Shown in pieces: positions 8,231 through 16,723 of a DNA stretch of 64,000 nucleotides. The notes under the pieces are model-generated. The model saw only the letters and a program-made list of their open reading frames with translations. It was not told the DNA's origin and did not search any database. Positions within the stretch are counted from its first letter, which is position 1, and every line of letters starts with the position of its first letter. This stretch comes from Hespellia sp. (GTDB taxonomy: Bacteria; Bacillota; Clostridia; Lachnospirales; Lachnospiraceae). Both the position numbers and the translations under genes were made by a program. The stretch is taken from assembly GCA_028694105.1 (NCBI GenBank), contig JAQUUC010000007.1, forward strand, positions 1 to 64,000, written 5' to 3'.

Positions 8231-10316
8231 TGAGGTATATACGAAATTCATCCGGCGACAGCGGCTTGGAAAAATAAAATCCCTGAATGGTGTCGCAGCC
8301 CATACATTTTAATAACTGATACTGCTCCCTGGTCTCAACACCTTCTGCTACTGTCCGCATATGAATACGCTTCGTCATATCTATCACGCAGTGAAGAATG
8401 TCTCTGCCGCGTGTCGAATCATCCTTCAGGCCTTCTATAAAGACCATATCGATCTTCAGGATGTCCACCGGCGCATCTTTCAGCATATTCAGAGAGGAAT
8501 ATCCACTGCCGAAATCGTCCATCATAATGACAAATCCTTCTTCCTGCAGTTCTCCTATGACTGAATGTATCTGCTTCGGATGTTCCATATATGCGCTCTC
8601 TGTTACCTCCAACTTTATCATTTCTTTTGAAATATTATACTTTTCTAATAAACTTAATAATTTCTCTTTAAGATTTCCTTTCAGGAAATGTTTTCGCGAT
8701 ATATTAATAGAAACCGGGACATTTGTAATCCCTTTTTCTTCATTTTCACAAAGGAATCTGCAAACTTCTTCCCACACAAAATAGTCCATTTCAGTAATAT
8801 ATCCGTTGCGCTCGAATGTCGGTATGAATTCTCCCGGCGAAATGAAACCTTTCTCCGGATGATTCCAGCGCACCAGCGCCTCTGCTGCGACAACGAATCC
8901 AGATTGCGTGTCTATAATTGGCTGTAACCGGATATAAAATTGCCGTTCCTTCAGGGCGGTATCGAAATCATTTACCAGAGCCTGTTCCCGATAGAGCTGG
9001 TCGCTCATGTCCGGAGTGTAATAGCAAAAACGGTCAACTGCATTCGTTTTTATGGTCTGAAGCGCAAGCTTTGCGCGGTCACACATCGTTCCCACCGGTT
9101 CTGTGATATCTTCCACATCATACAGCCCGATGTGGACATATACCGGATAATTCACCACATTTCCCTGAATTCCCTTTGCAATGTATTCCCGCATCTGCCC
9201 CTTCGTCTCCTCATAATAGGATTTTGGCGCGCAGGTCGTGAATCGGTCTGCCTCCAGTCTGCCATATATGCCTATATAATCCGGAATATTTTCTTTCAGA
9301 ATCTCGGCCATGCGCCTCAGCACCTGATCCCCCACTGCATTTCCAAATAGTTCGTTGACTACCTTGAAGTGGTCGATGTTCCACACCGCAATCACATATT
9401 TTGTCTCCGGATTCTCTGCCAGCAGCTTCGCGGTTGCGTCATAGAATGCCTGACGGTTGTAAATGCCTGTCAGAACATCCCATTTCATACGATACTGCAG
9501 TTCCGAAAGTGTTTTTTTCATCTCTTCCTCGATTTTTTTCTCTTCCGTAACCTCCAGAAAAATTGCCTGAAATCTTGGAACTTCTGCTTCGACCGCCAGC
9601 TTCTGTGCGGTAATTGCCACCCAGATCAGTGCTCCGTTCGCTTTCTTTGCGCGGACGGTTGCCCTCATTTTCTCGCCTGTCTCCATCGCATTTCTGACTT
9701 TTTCCATCAATGGCTTTTGGTCTTCCTTCACGATTGTAGTGGTCAATGTCTCTTCCCGCGGAATCGCCTTGAGCGCTTCACGGGAATAGCCAAACATTTG
9801 GTGAAGGCCATCGTTGAAATATACACACGCTATCGTCTCGCCGATTTCAAAAATGCCGATTCCCCCCGGGATTGTGTCAACCAGATTGTTGAACTCCTCC
9901 GATGCATTCTTTAGTCTCGCCTCCATCTGCCTGTGCTCCAGCACATATTTCCGAATCAGGTTGTCAACACGCCTCGTGATAATATTTCTGTCATACGGCT
10001 TCGTCACAAAATCATCTGCTCCCAGCTCAAATGCCCGCGCTTCCATCTCCGCTGCCGCGTTCTGCGTATTCATGACAACCGGGATTTTCGAAAATCTCTC
10101 ATCAGCCTTAATCAATGCCAGAAATTCGATGCCATCCATAACTGGCATCAGCAAATCAAGCAGAATAAGGTCAACCTTCATTCCACACTCCAGCATTTCA
10201 AGTGCCACCTTGCCATTCTCAGCCTCATATATTCGGTAAGTATCCTCGAACATCTTTGATAAAATTGTACGGTTGATCTTCTCATCCTCCACAATCATAA
10301 TCGACAGTTCACTCAT
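8193..10316 (-). CDS. Response regulator with PAS, degenerate GGDEF and EAL domains
   Basis: A 707-residue cyclic-di-GMP protein. Domains in order: REC (1-125, phospho-acceptor Asp54 in LILLDLLMP, Lys in VTKPYD), PAS (about 150-265), GGDEF-like (285-430) and EAL (445-695). The GGDEF motif has decayed (RLEADRF), so cyclase activity is unlikely, whereas the EAL domain keeps AAEALVRWNHP, the DDFGSGYSSL loop and EGVET and is likely an active phosphodiesterase. The start at 10316 has AGGAGA six bases upstream. The last residues (about SHGDGPSGSKT) are encoded by the palindrome array, which also supplies the stop. No partner kinase is nearby. Confidence 0.88.
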   Translation of the reverse strand: MSELSIMIVEDEKINRTILSKMFEDTYRIYEAENGKVALEMLECGMKVDLILLDLLMPVMDGIEFLALIKADERFSKIPVVMNTQNAAAEMEARAFELGADDFVTKPYDRNIITRRVDNLIRKYVLEHRQMEARLKNASEEFNNLVDTIPGGIGIFEIGETIACVYFNDGLHQMFGYSREALKAIPREETLTTTIVKEDQKPLMEKVRNAMETGEKMRATVRAKKANGALIWVAITAQKLAVEAEVPRFQAIFLEVTEEKKIEEEMKKTLSELQYRMKWDVLTGIYNRQAFYDATAKLLAENPETKYVIAVWNIDHFKVVNELFGNAVGDQVLRRMAEILKENIPDYIGIYGRLEADRFTTCAPKSYYEETKGQMREYIAKGIQGNVVNYPVYVHIGLYDVEDITEPVGTMCDRAKLALQTIKTNAVDRFCYYTPDMSDQLYREQALVNDFDTALKERQFYIRLQPIIDTQSGFVVAAEALVRWNHPEKGFISPGEFIPTFERNGYITEMDYFVWEEVCRFLCENEEKGITNVPVSINISRKHFLKGNLKEKLLSLLEKYNISKEMIKLEVTESAYMEHPKQIHSVIGELQEEGFVIMMDDFGSGYSSLNMLKDAPVDILKIDMVFIEGLKDDSTRGRDILHCVIDMTKRIHMRTVAEGVETREQYQLLKCMGCDTIQGFYFSKPLSPDEFRIYLKSHGDGPSGSKT

Positions 10317-10700
10317 TTGCATCTCCTTTTGAGCCATGGGGACGCTTCTTCTGACTCAATTTGTTAGTTTCATTTTAGTTGATACAGGGAAGAAAAGCAA
10401 CAGATAATTGAGCCATCGTGAGCCATAGGGACGCTTCCTCTGGGAGAGCCATGGGGAGCCATGGGGACGCTTCCTCCGGCAGCAAACAAAAAGCCGAAAC
10501 CGAAGTTCCGACTGAATTTTTGAGGGAGGGTGTGAGAAATGGTTCGAGGTTGTGGGGGCTCTTACCTTTCTCACACACTTTATGAAAAAGTATAGTTTTA
10601 TTCATCAACTTGTTTCCTTGTTGATAAATATAGTATAGAAAAGAAATGTGTTTGAATTGTGTGTCAGAATTTAAGAAATTGTGAACTTTCTGTATCAATT
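10317..10700. repeat. Intergenic gap with REP-like elements
   Basis: This 384-base gap holds palindromic units at 10331-10358 and 10409-10482 (GCCATGGGGACGCTTCCTC type), a long hairpin at 10530-10576 and an AT-rich stretch beyond 10580 that may contain the promoter of the EAL gene. Open frames crossing it are translated repeats and are not credible genes. Confidence 0.7.
10530..10576. other. Long inverted repeat (possible structured leader of the EAL gene)
   Basis: GTGTGAGAAA at 10530-10539 pairs with TTTCTCACAC at 10567-10576 across a 27-base loop. It would lie in the 5' leader of the minus-strand EAL gene. It does not match the conserved core of cyclic-di-GMP riboswitches that I know. Confidence 0.45.
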
Positions 10701-11645
10701 CTATGGATTACAGCTTTTGCACGGCTCATATCCCTCAGATATAAGCTGCGCCCTGCCTGCTGTCACTTTCTTTTTATTTTTATCACTCATTTGCTTTACG
10801 CTTCGACACGATGGCTTATGAAATTTGTGCGTATTCGTATTTAAAATATATGCGGCAATTGAGTCATCGTCCGCATTCGAAGTTTTTTCTTTGTTTGTCA
10901 CATTAACCGACACGGCGCCCTCATTTACCGCCGCTGCCAGCTCCGCCTTATAATTTTTGCTTTGGCTGCTTGCTCCATTTTTATAATCAATTGTGACCCC
11001 CGGCTGATTATTATATGCGTAAATGCAATAGGAAATGGCTCGCCCGTTATCCTCAACCGATTTTCCTTCCATCAAAACACCAGAAGCCACCAGATTTTCG
11101 CCTTCATAGATTGGCGTCACCCGGTATAGCACATGATTTCCTGTATCCTTCACATAATCTGCCACCAGATTTTCAAATGGAAGCATTCCATCTATATTCA
11201 AATAACGCGTTCCGGTAATCAAATTTTTATTATTTGCATTTTCTCCTGCCAGTTGAAAACCAATTAAATGACAACGGTTGTACAAATATTTCCCATCCAC
11301 AAAACTATATTTCACCAAATGCCAGCCCGAAGGCTTCACCGATCCGATTTTTCCTCTTTTATCTGTTGGCATGATATCCTTGCAAATGTTCGCATACGCA
11401 ACACCGCACCGCCCCATCGAGTCCAGTTGGCTGTAGTTTTCAAACGCCTTGACCGACATGTCTGTCTCTGTAAAAAACGGTTCATTATTATTCACTTCAA
11501 CATACGGCTTTTCGGCAAAATCAGGTAATGAACTCGTATCTACCGCCTGTGCTCTGACCGTCAGTGTGCACACAAGAAATACCACTATTATAATGCACGA
11601 TATTTGGCGCGTACCCCCACCATGTTTCTTTGCTATTCTGTTCAT
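10701..11645 (-). CDS. Secreted DNA/RNA non-specific endonuclease
   Basis: A 314-residue exported protein with a signal peptide or anchor at about 12-33. Residues 60-215 resemble the NUC1/EndA-NucA endonuclease fold. The catalytic region reads YNRCHLIGFQLAG (His126), a variant of the usual DRGH, followed by the expected Asn in NNKNLITGTRYLN. The last 50 residues form a Cys/His-rich unit (KPSCRSVKQM and EPCKSC), a common Ada-like metal-binding tail on such nucleases. GGGAGG precedes the ATG. It could serve nutrient scavenging from extracellular DNA or competence. Confidence 0.82.
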   Translation of the reverse strand: MNRIAKKHGGGTRQISCIIIVVFLVCTLTVRAQAVDTSSLPDFAEKPYVEVNNNEPFFTETDMSVKAFENYSQLDSMGRCGVAYANICKDIMPTDKRGKIGSVKPSGWHLVKYSFVDGKYLYNRCHLIGFQLAGENANNKNLITGTRYLNIDGMLPFENLVADYVKDTGNHVLYRVTPIYEGENLVASGVLMEGKSVEDNGRAISYCIYAYNNQPGVTIDYKNGASSQSKNYKAELAAAVNEGAVSVNVTNKEKTSNADDDSIAAYILNTNTHKFHKPSCRSVKQMSDKNKKKVTAGRAQLISEGYEPCKSCNP

Positions 11646-11743
11646 CTGTAAACCTCCCGTGAATCATCTCTATTATAATCGAAAATGCTGTAAAAACCTA
11701 CTTTTTCTTGTAATTATGTCAATTATCATATATGATATTATGG

Positions 11744-11815
11744 TGAGCCAGAGGGACGGTTCCTCTGGCTTGTCAAAAAAGTTTTTGATGCCAAAGGAAC
11801 CGTCCCCCCGGTTTT
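11744..11815. repeat. REP-like palindrome pair
   Basis: GAGCCAGAGGGACGGTTCCT near 11745 and an inverted relative (GGAACCGTCCCCCCGG) near 11797 lie between the nuclease promoter region and the AGCS transporter gene. The first unit folds on itself (CCAGAGG with CCTCTGG). Confidence 0.8.
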
Positions 11816-11834
11816 CATTCAGAGAGGAATCATT

Positions 11835-13226
11835 ATGTTACAAACAATTGAGACAATTAATAGCGCTGTGAATAATTTTATTTGGGGCGTACCAGCTATG
11901 ATCTGCATTATCGGAGTTGGTTTGTTTTTAAGTATTCGAACCAATTTTATTCAGATTCGCAAATTTCCATATGCAATTCAGACTACAATCGGCAGGATTT
12001 TCCGAAAAAAAGAAGCTTCTGACGGCGCAATGACGCCATTTCAGGCGGTCTGTACCGCCTTGGCTGCCACTGTCGGTACCGGCAATATTGCCGGTGTTGC
12101 CGGAGCGATTGCAATCGGTGGTCCGGGAGCGATTTTTTGGATGTGGGTCTCAGCCGCACTCGGTATGTGCACAAAATTCTGCGAAGTAACACTCGCTGTA
12201 CATTTCCGAGAACACAATCAAAAAGGAGAACTCATCGGCGGCCCCATGTACTACATAAAAAATGGACTTGGCAAAAACTGGCAATGGCTTGCGGTTCTGT
12301 TCTCCGCCTTCGGTGTCCTGACTGTGTTTGGAACAGGAAATGCAACACAGGTCAATACAATTACCACCGCTATCGACTCCGCGCTTTTGAGTTTCAATTT
12401 GATTTCCGAGGGATTTCTTGCCACTTTAAATCTGATTCTTGGCGTTTTAATCGCATTCTTGGTTGGATTGGTCCTTTTAGGAGGTGTCAAGCGAATTGGA
12501 CGTGTAACGGAAAAACTCGTTCCATTTATGGCACTTTTGTATATCATACTTGCACTTGGAGTCATTATTTTAAATTTTCAAAACATCCCAACTGTATTTT
12601 ACTCTATTTTTTACGGTGCATTTAATCCAACCGCAATTACAGGCGGAGTCGTTGGCACATTTTTTATGAGTATGAAAAAGGGCGTTTCCCGAGGCATTTT
12701 TTCAAATGAAGCCGGTCTCGGTACCGGATCCATTGCCCATGCATGTGCGGATACACAAAAACCGGTAAAGCAGGGATTCTTCGGTATTTTTGAGGTATTT
12801 ATTGATACAATCGTGATCTGTACTATGACAGCCCTTGTTATTCTGTGTAGTGGCGTTCCGATTACCTATGGCAGTGCCGCCGGTGCAGAGCTGACAATTG
12901 CCGGCTTTACATCAGCATATGGCAACTGGGTCTCTATTTTCACTGCAATTGCAATGTGCTGCTTTGCTTTTTCAACAATTATCGGTTGGGGCCTGTACGG
13001 CGCGAGATGTATTGAATTTTTATTCTCAACGAAAGTAACGAAACCGTTCATGGTTGTTTATTCATTAGTAGCAATTATTGGCGCGACGGTTGAACTTGGC
13101 CTCGTTTGGAGCGTTGCCGAGACCTTTAACGGACTGATGGCAATACCAAACCTGATTGCACTGTTCCTGCTATCCGGAACAATTGTGACCTTAGTAAAAG
13201 AATATTTTGCCGGCGAAGGGAAATGA
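11835..13226 (+). CDS. Alanine/glycine:cation symporter (AGCS family)
   Basis: A 463-residue membrane protein with about ten to eleven membrane segments. Family features are visible: the N-terminal SIRTNFIQIRKFPYAI, TVGTGNIAGVAGAIAIGGPGA, GGPMYYIKNGLG and SNEAGLGTGSIAHA. It should import alanine or glycine with Na+ or H+. AGAGAGGA precedes the ATG. The TGA stop is the first three bases of a palindrome (TGAGCCATGG), so the repeat abuts or supplies the end of the gene. The next gene, also a transporter, follows on the same strand after the palindrome pair. Confidence 0.9.
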   Translation: MLQTIETINSAVNNFIWGVPAMICIIGVGLFLSIRTNFIQIRKFPYAIQTTIGRIFRKKEASDGAMTPFQAVCTALAATVGTGNIAGVAGAIAIGGPGAIFWMWVSAALGMCTKFCEVTLAVHFREHNQKGELIGGPMYYIKNGLGKNWQWLAVLFSAFGVLTVFGTGNATQVNTITTAIDSALLSFNLISEGFLATLNLILGVLIAFLVGLVLLGGVKRIGRVTEKLVPFMALLYIILALGVIILNFQNIPTVFYSIFYGAFNPTAITGGVVGTFFMSMKKGVSRGIFSNEAGLGTGSIAHACADTQKPVKQGFFGIFEVFIDTIVICTMTALVILCSGVPITYGSAAGAELTIAGFTSAYGNWVSIFTAIAMCCFAFSTIIGWGLYGARCIEFLFSTKVTKPFMVVYSLVAIIGATVELGLVWSVAETFNGLMAIPNLIALFLLSGTIVTLVKEYFAGEGK

Positions 13227-13330
13227 GCCATGGGGACGGTTCTTCCGTCCCTATTTTAAATCACTTAGTAACTTAAAATACTTATTCTATGTCGTTGGGG
13301 TCGTGTTTCAGAAGAACCGTCCCCATGGCA
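13224..13330. repeat. Perfect inverted pair of REP-like elements
   Basis: GCCATGGGGACGGTTCTTC at 13227-13245 is repeated as its exact reverse complement at 13311-13329, enclosing about 65 AT-rich bases, like the BIME arrangement of REP elements. The left end overlaps the AGCS stop codon. Confidence 0.85.
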
Positions 13331-13349
13331 CATATAAAGGATCTTCAAC

Positions 13350-14279
13350 ATGAAAACCACAGAAAGCTTTTTACAGAAAACAATGATTGTTTGGTTCGGT
13401 GCATTTATATGCTGCTTTCTTTGGGGCAGTGCATTTCCATGCATTAAAATAGGCTATGAATTATTTCAAATTCCAGCACACGATACTTCTACCCAGATTT
13501 TGTTTGCCGGCTACCGCTTCACACTAGCGGGTATTCTCACGATAATTTTAGGCAGCCTTATCAGTAAAAAACTTCTATTGCCCAAAAAGGAATCTCTTCC
13601 TAAAATCATCAAACTCTGCCTTTTGCAAACGGTTGCCCAATATTTTTTCTTTTATGTCGGTCTGGCACACACCAGCGGCGTGAAAGCCTCCATCATCGAA
13701 GCAATGAACGTATTTGTAGCAATTATTATTGCAAGCCTTCTTTTTCATCAGGAGCACTTATCCATCAGGAAAATGGTTGGCTGCATCATTGGATTTGCAG
13801 GCGTTGTTTTAATTAATTTAAGTGGAAATGGTGTCGACTTGAATTTCAGTCTTTTAGGTGAGGGCTTTATTTTCTTCTCAACGGTTGCCTATGCGTTTTC
13901 TTCCGTCTGCCTGAAAAATTATTCAAAAGGAGAAAATCCAGTAACACTAAGCGGATATCAATTTGTATGTGGCGGAGTCATCATGACGGTTTCTGGTCTG
14001 CTGATGGGTGGAAATGTAACACATTTTACAGCAGCAGCTTTCGGCATTCTTGTTTATCTTGCCTTAGTCTCTGCTGTCGCTTATTCCCTTTGGGGCATTT
14101 TACTCAAATATAATCCGGTTTCCCGAGTGTCGGTGTTCGGTTTTATGAATCCGGTTTTCGGTGTGATTTTATCAGCGGTTTTCTTAGGGGAAGCCAAGCA
14201 GGCAATCGGCATCACAAGTTTGATTTCGCTAATATTAGTTTGTGTCGGAATCTATATAGTTAATTATGCAAAAAGGTAA
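13350..14279 (+). CDS. DMT/EamA-family transporter
   Basis: A 309-residue protein with ten membrane segments in two EamA repeats (about 15-150 and 165-305), the drug/metabolite transporter fold. The first repeat opens with CCFLWGSAFPCIKIGYELF. The substrate cannot be predicted; amino-acid or metabolite efflux is common in the family. AAAGGAT precedes the ATG. The gene ends two bases before the hairpin at 14281, which probably also acts as its terminator. Confidence 0.85.
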   Translation: MKTTESFLQKTMIVWFGAFICCFLWGSAFPCIKIGYELFQIPAHDTSTQILFAGYRFTLAGILTIILGSLISKKLLLPKKESLPKIIKLCLLQTVAQYFFFYVGLAHTSGVKASIIEAMNVFVAIIIASLLFHQEHLSIRKMVGCIIGFAGVVLINLSGNGVDLNFSLLGEGFIFFSTVAYAFSSVCLKNYSKGENPVTLSGYQFVCGGVIMTVSGLLMGGNVTHFTAAAFGILVYLALVSAVAYSLWGILLKYNPVSRVSVFGFMNPVFGVILSAVFLGEAKQAIGITSLISLILVCVGIYIVNYAKR

Positions 14280-14280
14280 A

Positions 14281-14350
14281 ACCAAAGGGTCTGTCCCCAT
14301 GGCGCAATGCGCCACGGGGACAGACCCTTTGGTTCTTTGGTTTTTTCATT
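14281..14350. repeat. Long near-perfect REP hairpin upstream of the RAYT gene
   Basis: The arms run about 14281-14305 and 14308-14332 (ACCAAAGGGTCTGTCCCC against its complement), giving roughly 24 paired bases with a tiny loop. A T-rich tail follows (14337-14350), so it may also terminate the EamA transcript. It is the best paired member of the family in the window and lies about 125 bases from the transposase start. Confidence 0.85.
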
Positions 14351-14455
14351 TTTCACTTGCAAAATCTGCAAATTTATTTTATACTCTATCTTAATCATTC
14401 TATTTATCAATTCTAGTAACACACTAATTCTATTTTCATTTCCGAGGTGAATTCA

Positions 14456-15205
14456 ATGCCAAGAACAGCAAGAAAAAAGAGTAAGACCGGTATCTATCAT
14501 GTAATGATTCGCGGTAACAATCAGCAACAGATTTTTGAAGAAGAGGAAGATTACAAAAAGCTTTTATACATTTTGCAGGATTGTAAGGAAATCAGCAAGT
14601 TTAAATTGCATGCCTATTGTCTGATGGGCAACCATGTTCATCTTTTAATTGAAGAATGTGAAGAACCGATTTCAACCATTATGAAGCGAATCAACTGCCG
14701 TTTTGTCGCGTGGTATAATCGGAAATATGAGCGCAGTGGGCATTTATTGCAAGATCGTTTTCATAGTGAAGTAATCGAAAATCAACGTGCATTTCTTGCT
14801 GTAATTCGATATATTCATAAAAATCCTGTAAAAGCTGGCCTCGCAAATAAAATTTCCGCATATAGATGGAGCAGTTATCACGCCTACTCCGGCAAAAAAT
14901 CCAATTTAGTTGATACAGACAATCTTTATTCCATTTTCAAAAACCGTAAGGAAATTCTTGATTTCTTCCAGCTTCCTTCCGATGATATTTGTTTAGATGT
15001 AAAACCTTACGCATTAATAAATGATATTCGAGGACGGGATATCATCTATCGTATTACAAATTGTCGAAATGTTTCAGAATTTCAGTCTTTAGGGAAAAAA
15101 CTTCGCGATAGATTTTTGATAGAGCTAAAAAAATGTGGCTTATCAATTCGACAAATCAGCCGATTATGCGGAATTTCAAGAAGAACTATTTCCCTTGCAG
15201 TATAA
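14456..15205 (+). CDS. REP-associated tyrosine transposase (RAYT, Y1/HUH family)
   Basis: A 249-residue single-strand DNA transposase of the TnpA_REP/Y1 type. The HUH motif is GNHVHLLIEE (His60, His62), the catalytic tyrosine is Tyr119 in IRYIHKNPVKAG, and the C-terminus is a helix-turn-helix (SIRQISRLCGISRRTISL). The ATG at 14456 is chosen because GAGG lies eight bases upstream; the in-frame GTG at 14447 falls inside that site. It is bracketed by REP-like hairpins at 14281 and 15210. RAYTs are known to act on REP palindromes. This copy appears intact and is the likely source of activity on the many elements around it. Confidence 0.9.
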   Translation: MPRTARKKSKTGIYHVMIRGNNQQQIFEEEEDYKKLLYILQDCKEISKFKLHAYCLMGNHVHLLIEECEEPISTIMKRINCRFVAWYNRKYERSGHLLQDRFHSEVIENQRAFLAVIRYIHKNPVKAGLANKISAYRWSSYHAYSGKKSNLVDTDNLYSIFKNRKEILDFFQLPSDDICLDVKPYALINDIRGRDIIYRITNCRNVSEFQSLGKKLRDRFLIELKKCGLSIRQISRLCGISRRTISLAV

Positions 15206-15209
15206 AAGA

Positions 15210-15236
15210 GACCAGAGGGACGGTTCCTCCGGCCTG
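15210..15236. repeat. REP-like palindrome downstream of the RAYT gene
   Basis: CCAGAGGGACGGTTCCTCCGG begins four to six bases after the transposase stop and fills the gap to the convergent hypB gene. Confidence 0.8.
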
Positions 15237-15241
15237 TTCTC

Positions 15242-15904
15242 TCACCATTCTGAAATTTCTTTTTCAAGCCATTGTATCCAGCCCTCAAGTCCTTCCCCCG
15301 TTTTTGCAGATAGGAAAAAGATTTCCGCATCGGGATTATGTTTATGAATTCGCTCTACAACTGCGTCATCATCAAATTTAAAATATCCTTTTGTATCTAT
15401 TTTGCTAATAATAACTGCATGACACACTTCAAACATGAGCGGATATTTTAACGGTTTATCATCGCCCTCTGGAACTGACAGGATAGCGACATTTTTTGAT
15501 GCTCCGGTATCGGTCTCCGCAGGACACACTAGATTTCCAACATTTTCCAATACTAGTAAATCAAGCTCCGAAGTATCAAACTCTTCGATTGCCTGCTGTG
15601 TCATTTCCGCATCCATCGCACACTCTCCACCGGTGTGAACCTGAATTGATTTCACTCCTGCAGCCTCCATCATTTCCGCATCAACGGTTGCATCGATGTC
15701 AGCCTCCATTACGCCAATTTTGTACTTATTCTTTAATTTTTCAATTGTCCGGAGCAGAACCGTTGTCTTGCCAGCGCCCGGTGACGCCATAAGGTTGATC
15801 ATAAACGTATGATCAGCCTTTATTTTTTTTCTTACATTTTGTGCAATCATGTCATTTGCGGCAAATACACTCTGGTGTACATCAATTACTCGAACATTTC
15901 CCAT
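15242..15904 (-). CDS. hypB: HypB-like nickel GTPase, paralogue 1 (metal-site His lost)
   Basis: A 220-residue SIMIBI-class GTPase of the HypB family, which loads nickel into [NiFe] hydrogenase. The P-loop is SPGAGKTT (41-48), MEADID and VHTGG follow, and NLVCPAE (Cys127) is the second metal-site Cys. The usual Cys-His pair reads Cys95-Ala96 here (ECAMDAEM), so one conserved ligand is missing. AGGGAGGAAG precedes the ATG. It follows a second hypB by one base, and no hypA, C, D, E or hydrogenase gene is nearby. It may have a changed metal or partner specificity. Confidence 0.85.
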   Translation of the reverse strand: MGNVRVIDVHQSVFAANDMIAQNVRKKIKADHTFMINLMASPGAGKTTVLLRTIEKLKNKYKIGVMEADIDATVDAEMMEAAGVKSIQVHTGGECAMDAEMTQQAIEEFDTSELDLLVLENVGNLVCPAETDTGASKNVAILSVPEGDDKPLKYPLMFEVCHAVIISKIDTKGYFKFDDDAVVERIHKHNPDAEIFFLSAKTGEGLEGWIQWLEKEISEW

Positions 15905-15905
15905 T

Positions 15906-16631
15906 TTAAGCTTCCTCCCTTATCTTGCCAGAGGTGCCAGAGGGACGGTTCTTTTGGAACTCCTTTTGGAACTCCTTCCGAATCTCCTCCAACAGCCAAT
16001 CGCACCACGCCTCCATTCCTTCCCCTGTTGCGGCTGAAACAGGAAATATATTTGACTTCGGATTTCTCTCCCAAATATATTTTTTCACCGCGTCCATGTT
16101 AAAATCAAATATTGGCATAGAGTCAATCTTGTTGATCAAAACCGTATTACACGTTTTAAATATAAGATGATATTTAAGTGGTTTATCGTCTCCTTCCGGA
16201 ACTGATAATATTACGATATTTCTATGCGCTCCCGTGTCAAATTCCGCAGGACACACTAAATTCCCAACATTTTCTAATATCACAAGGTCCAGATTCTTTG
16301 TCCCAAGCTCTCTTAAGCCCTGCCTTGACATTTCTGCGTCAAGATGGCACATTCCTCCTGTGTGAATCTGAATCGCCCTGATTCCGCTGTTTTGAACCGT
16401 CTGTGCATCTACATCCGAGTCAATATCAGCTTCCAATACTCCAATACGGATTTTTCCGCTCAAATGTTTAATCATATTCAAAATAGTGGATGTCTTTCCG
16501 GATCCCGGCGAAGACATTATATTGATATAAAATGTCTTATCCTGATTTAACTCATCTCGCAGCTTATCTGCATCCTTACCGTTGTTTTCTAAAATGCTCT
16601 TCCTTACCTGAATGATTTTCACTTTTTCCAT
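15906..16631 (-). CDS. hypB: HypB-like nickel GTPase, paralogue 2
   Basis: A 241-residue HypB paralogue with the full metal site: Cys95-His96 in GMCHLDAEM and Cys127 in NLVCPAEFDTG, with P-loop SPGSGKTS (41-48). It should assist nickel insertion into hydrogenase. The protein ends with a tail of about 25 residues (KEFQKEFQKNRPSGTSGK) that is encoded by a palindrome and a 15-base tandem duplication at 15926-15975; paralogue 1 stops before this point. GAGGAAG precedes the ATG. The two genes are co-transcribed and look like a tandem duplication followed by divergence. Confidence 0.87.
   Translation of the reverse strand: MEKVKIIQVRKSILENNGKDADKLRDELNQDKTFYINIMSSPGSGKTSTILNMIKHLSGKIRIGVLEADIDSDVDAQTVQNSGIRAIQIHTGGMCHLDAEMSRQGLRELGTKNLDLVILENVGNLVCPAEFDTGAHRNIVILSVPEGDDKPLKYHLIFKTCNTVLINKIDSMPIFDFNMDAVKKYIWERNPKSNIFPVSAATGEGMEAWCDWLLEEIRKEFQKEFQKNRPSGTSGKIREEA
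15926..15975. repeat. REP-like element encoding the HypB2 tail
   Basis: GCCAGAGGGACGGTTCTTTT followed by a duplicated TGGAACTCCTTT unit lies inside the 3' end of the second hypB gene and is read in frame. Confidence 0.75.
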
Positions 16632-16655
16632 ATGTTTCTTCCTCTTTTAAAATTC

Positions 16656-16712
16656 ACCACACGAACCGTCCCTCTGGTCTCTTAAGTCACACGAACCGTC
16701 CCCCCGGTGCCC
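16656..16712. repeat. Two REP-like palindromes
   Basis: Two copies of CACACGAACCGTCCCYCYGG (near 16658 and 16688) lie between the hypB pair and the TRIC-like channel gene. Confidence 0.8.
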
Positions 16713-16723
16713 CTTCTGCACGC

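Noticed and set aside
7994..8251. N-terminal extension of the GGDEF protein
   Set aside because: The codons translate the REP array and there is no ribosome site; the ATG at 7993 has one.
10375..10698. Open frame of 107 codons in the intergenic gap
   Set aside because: Much of it is translated REP sequence, it has no ribosome site and it resembles no protein.
10317..10700. Cyclic-di-GMP riboswitch ahead of the EAL gene
   Set aside because: The conserved GEMM core and tetraloop-receptor bases were not found.
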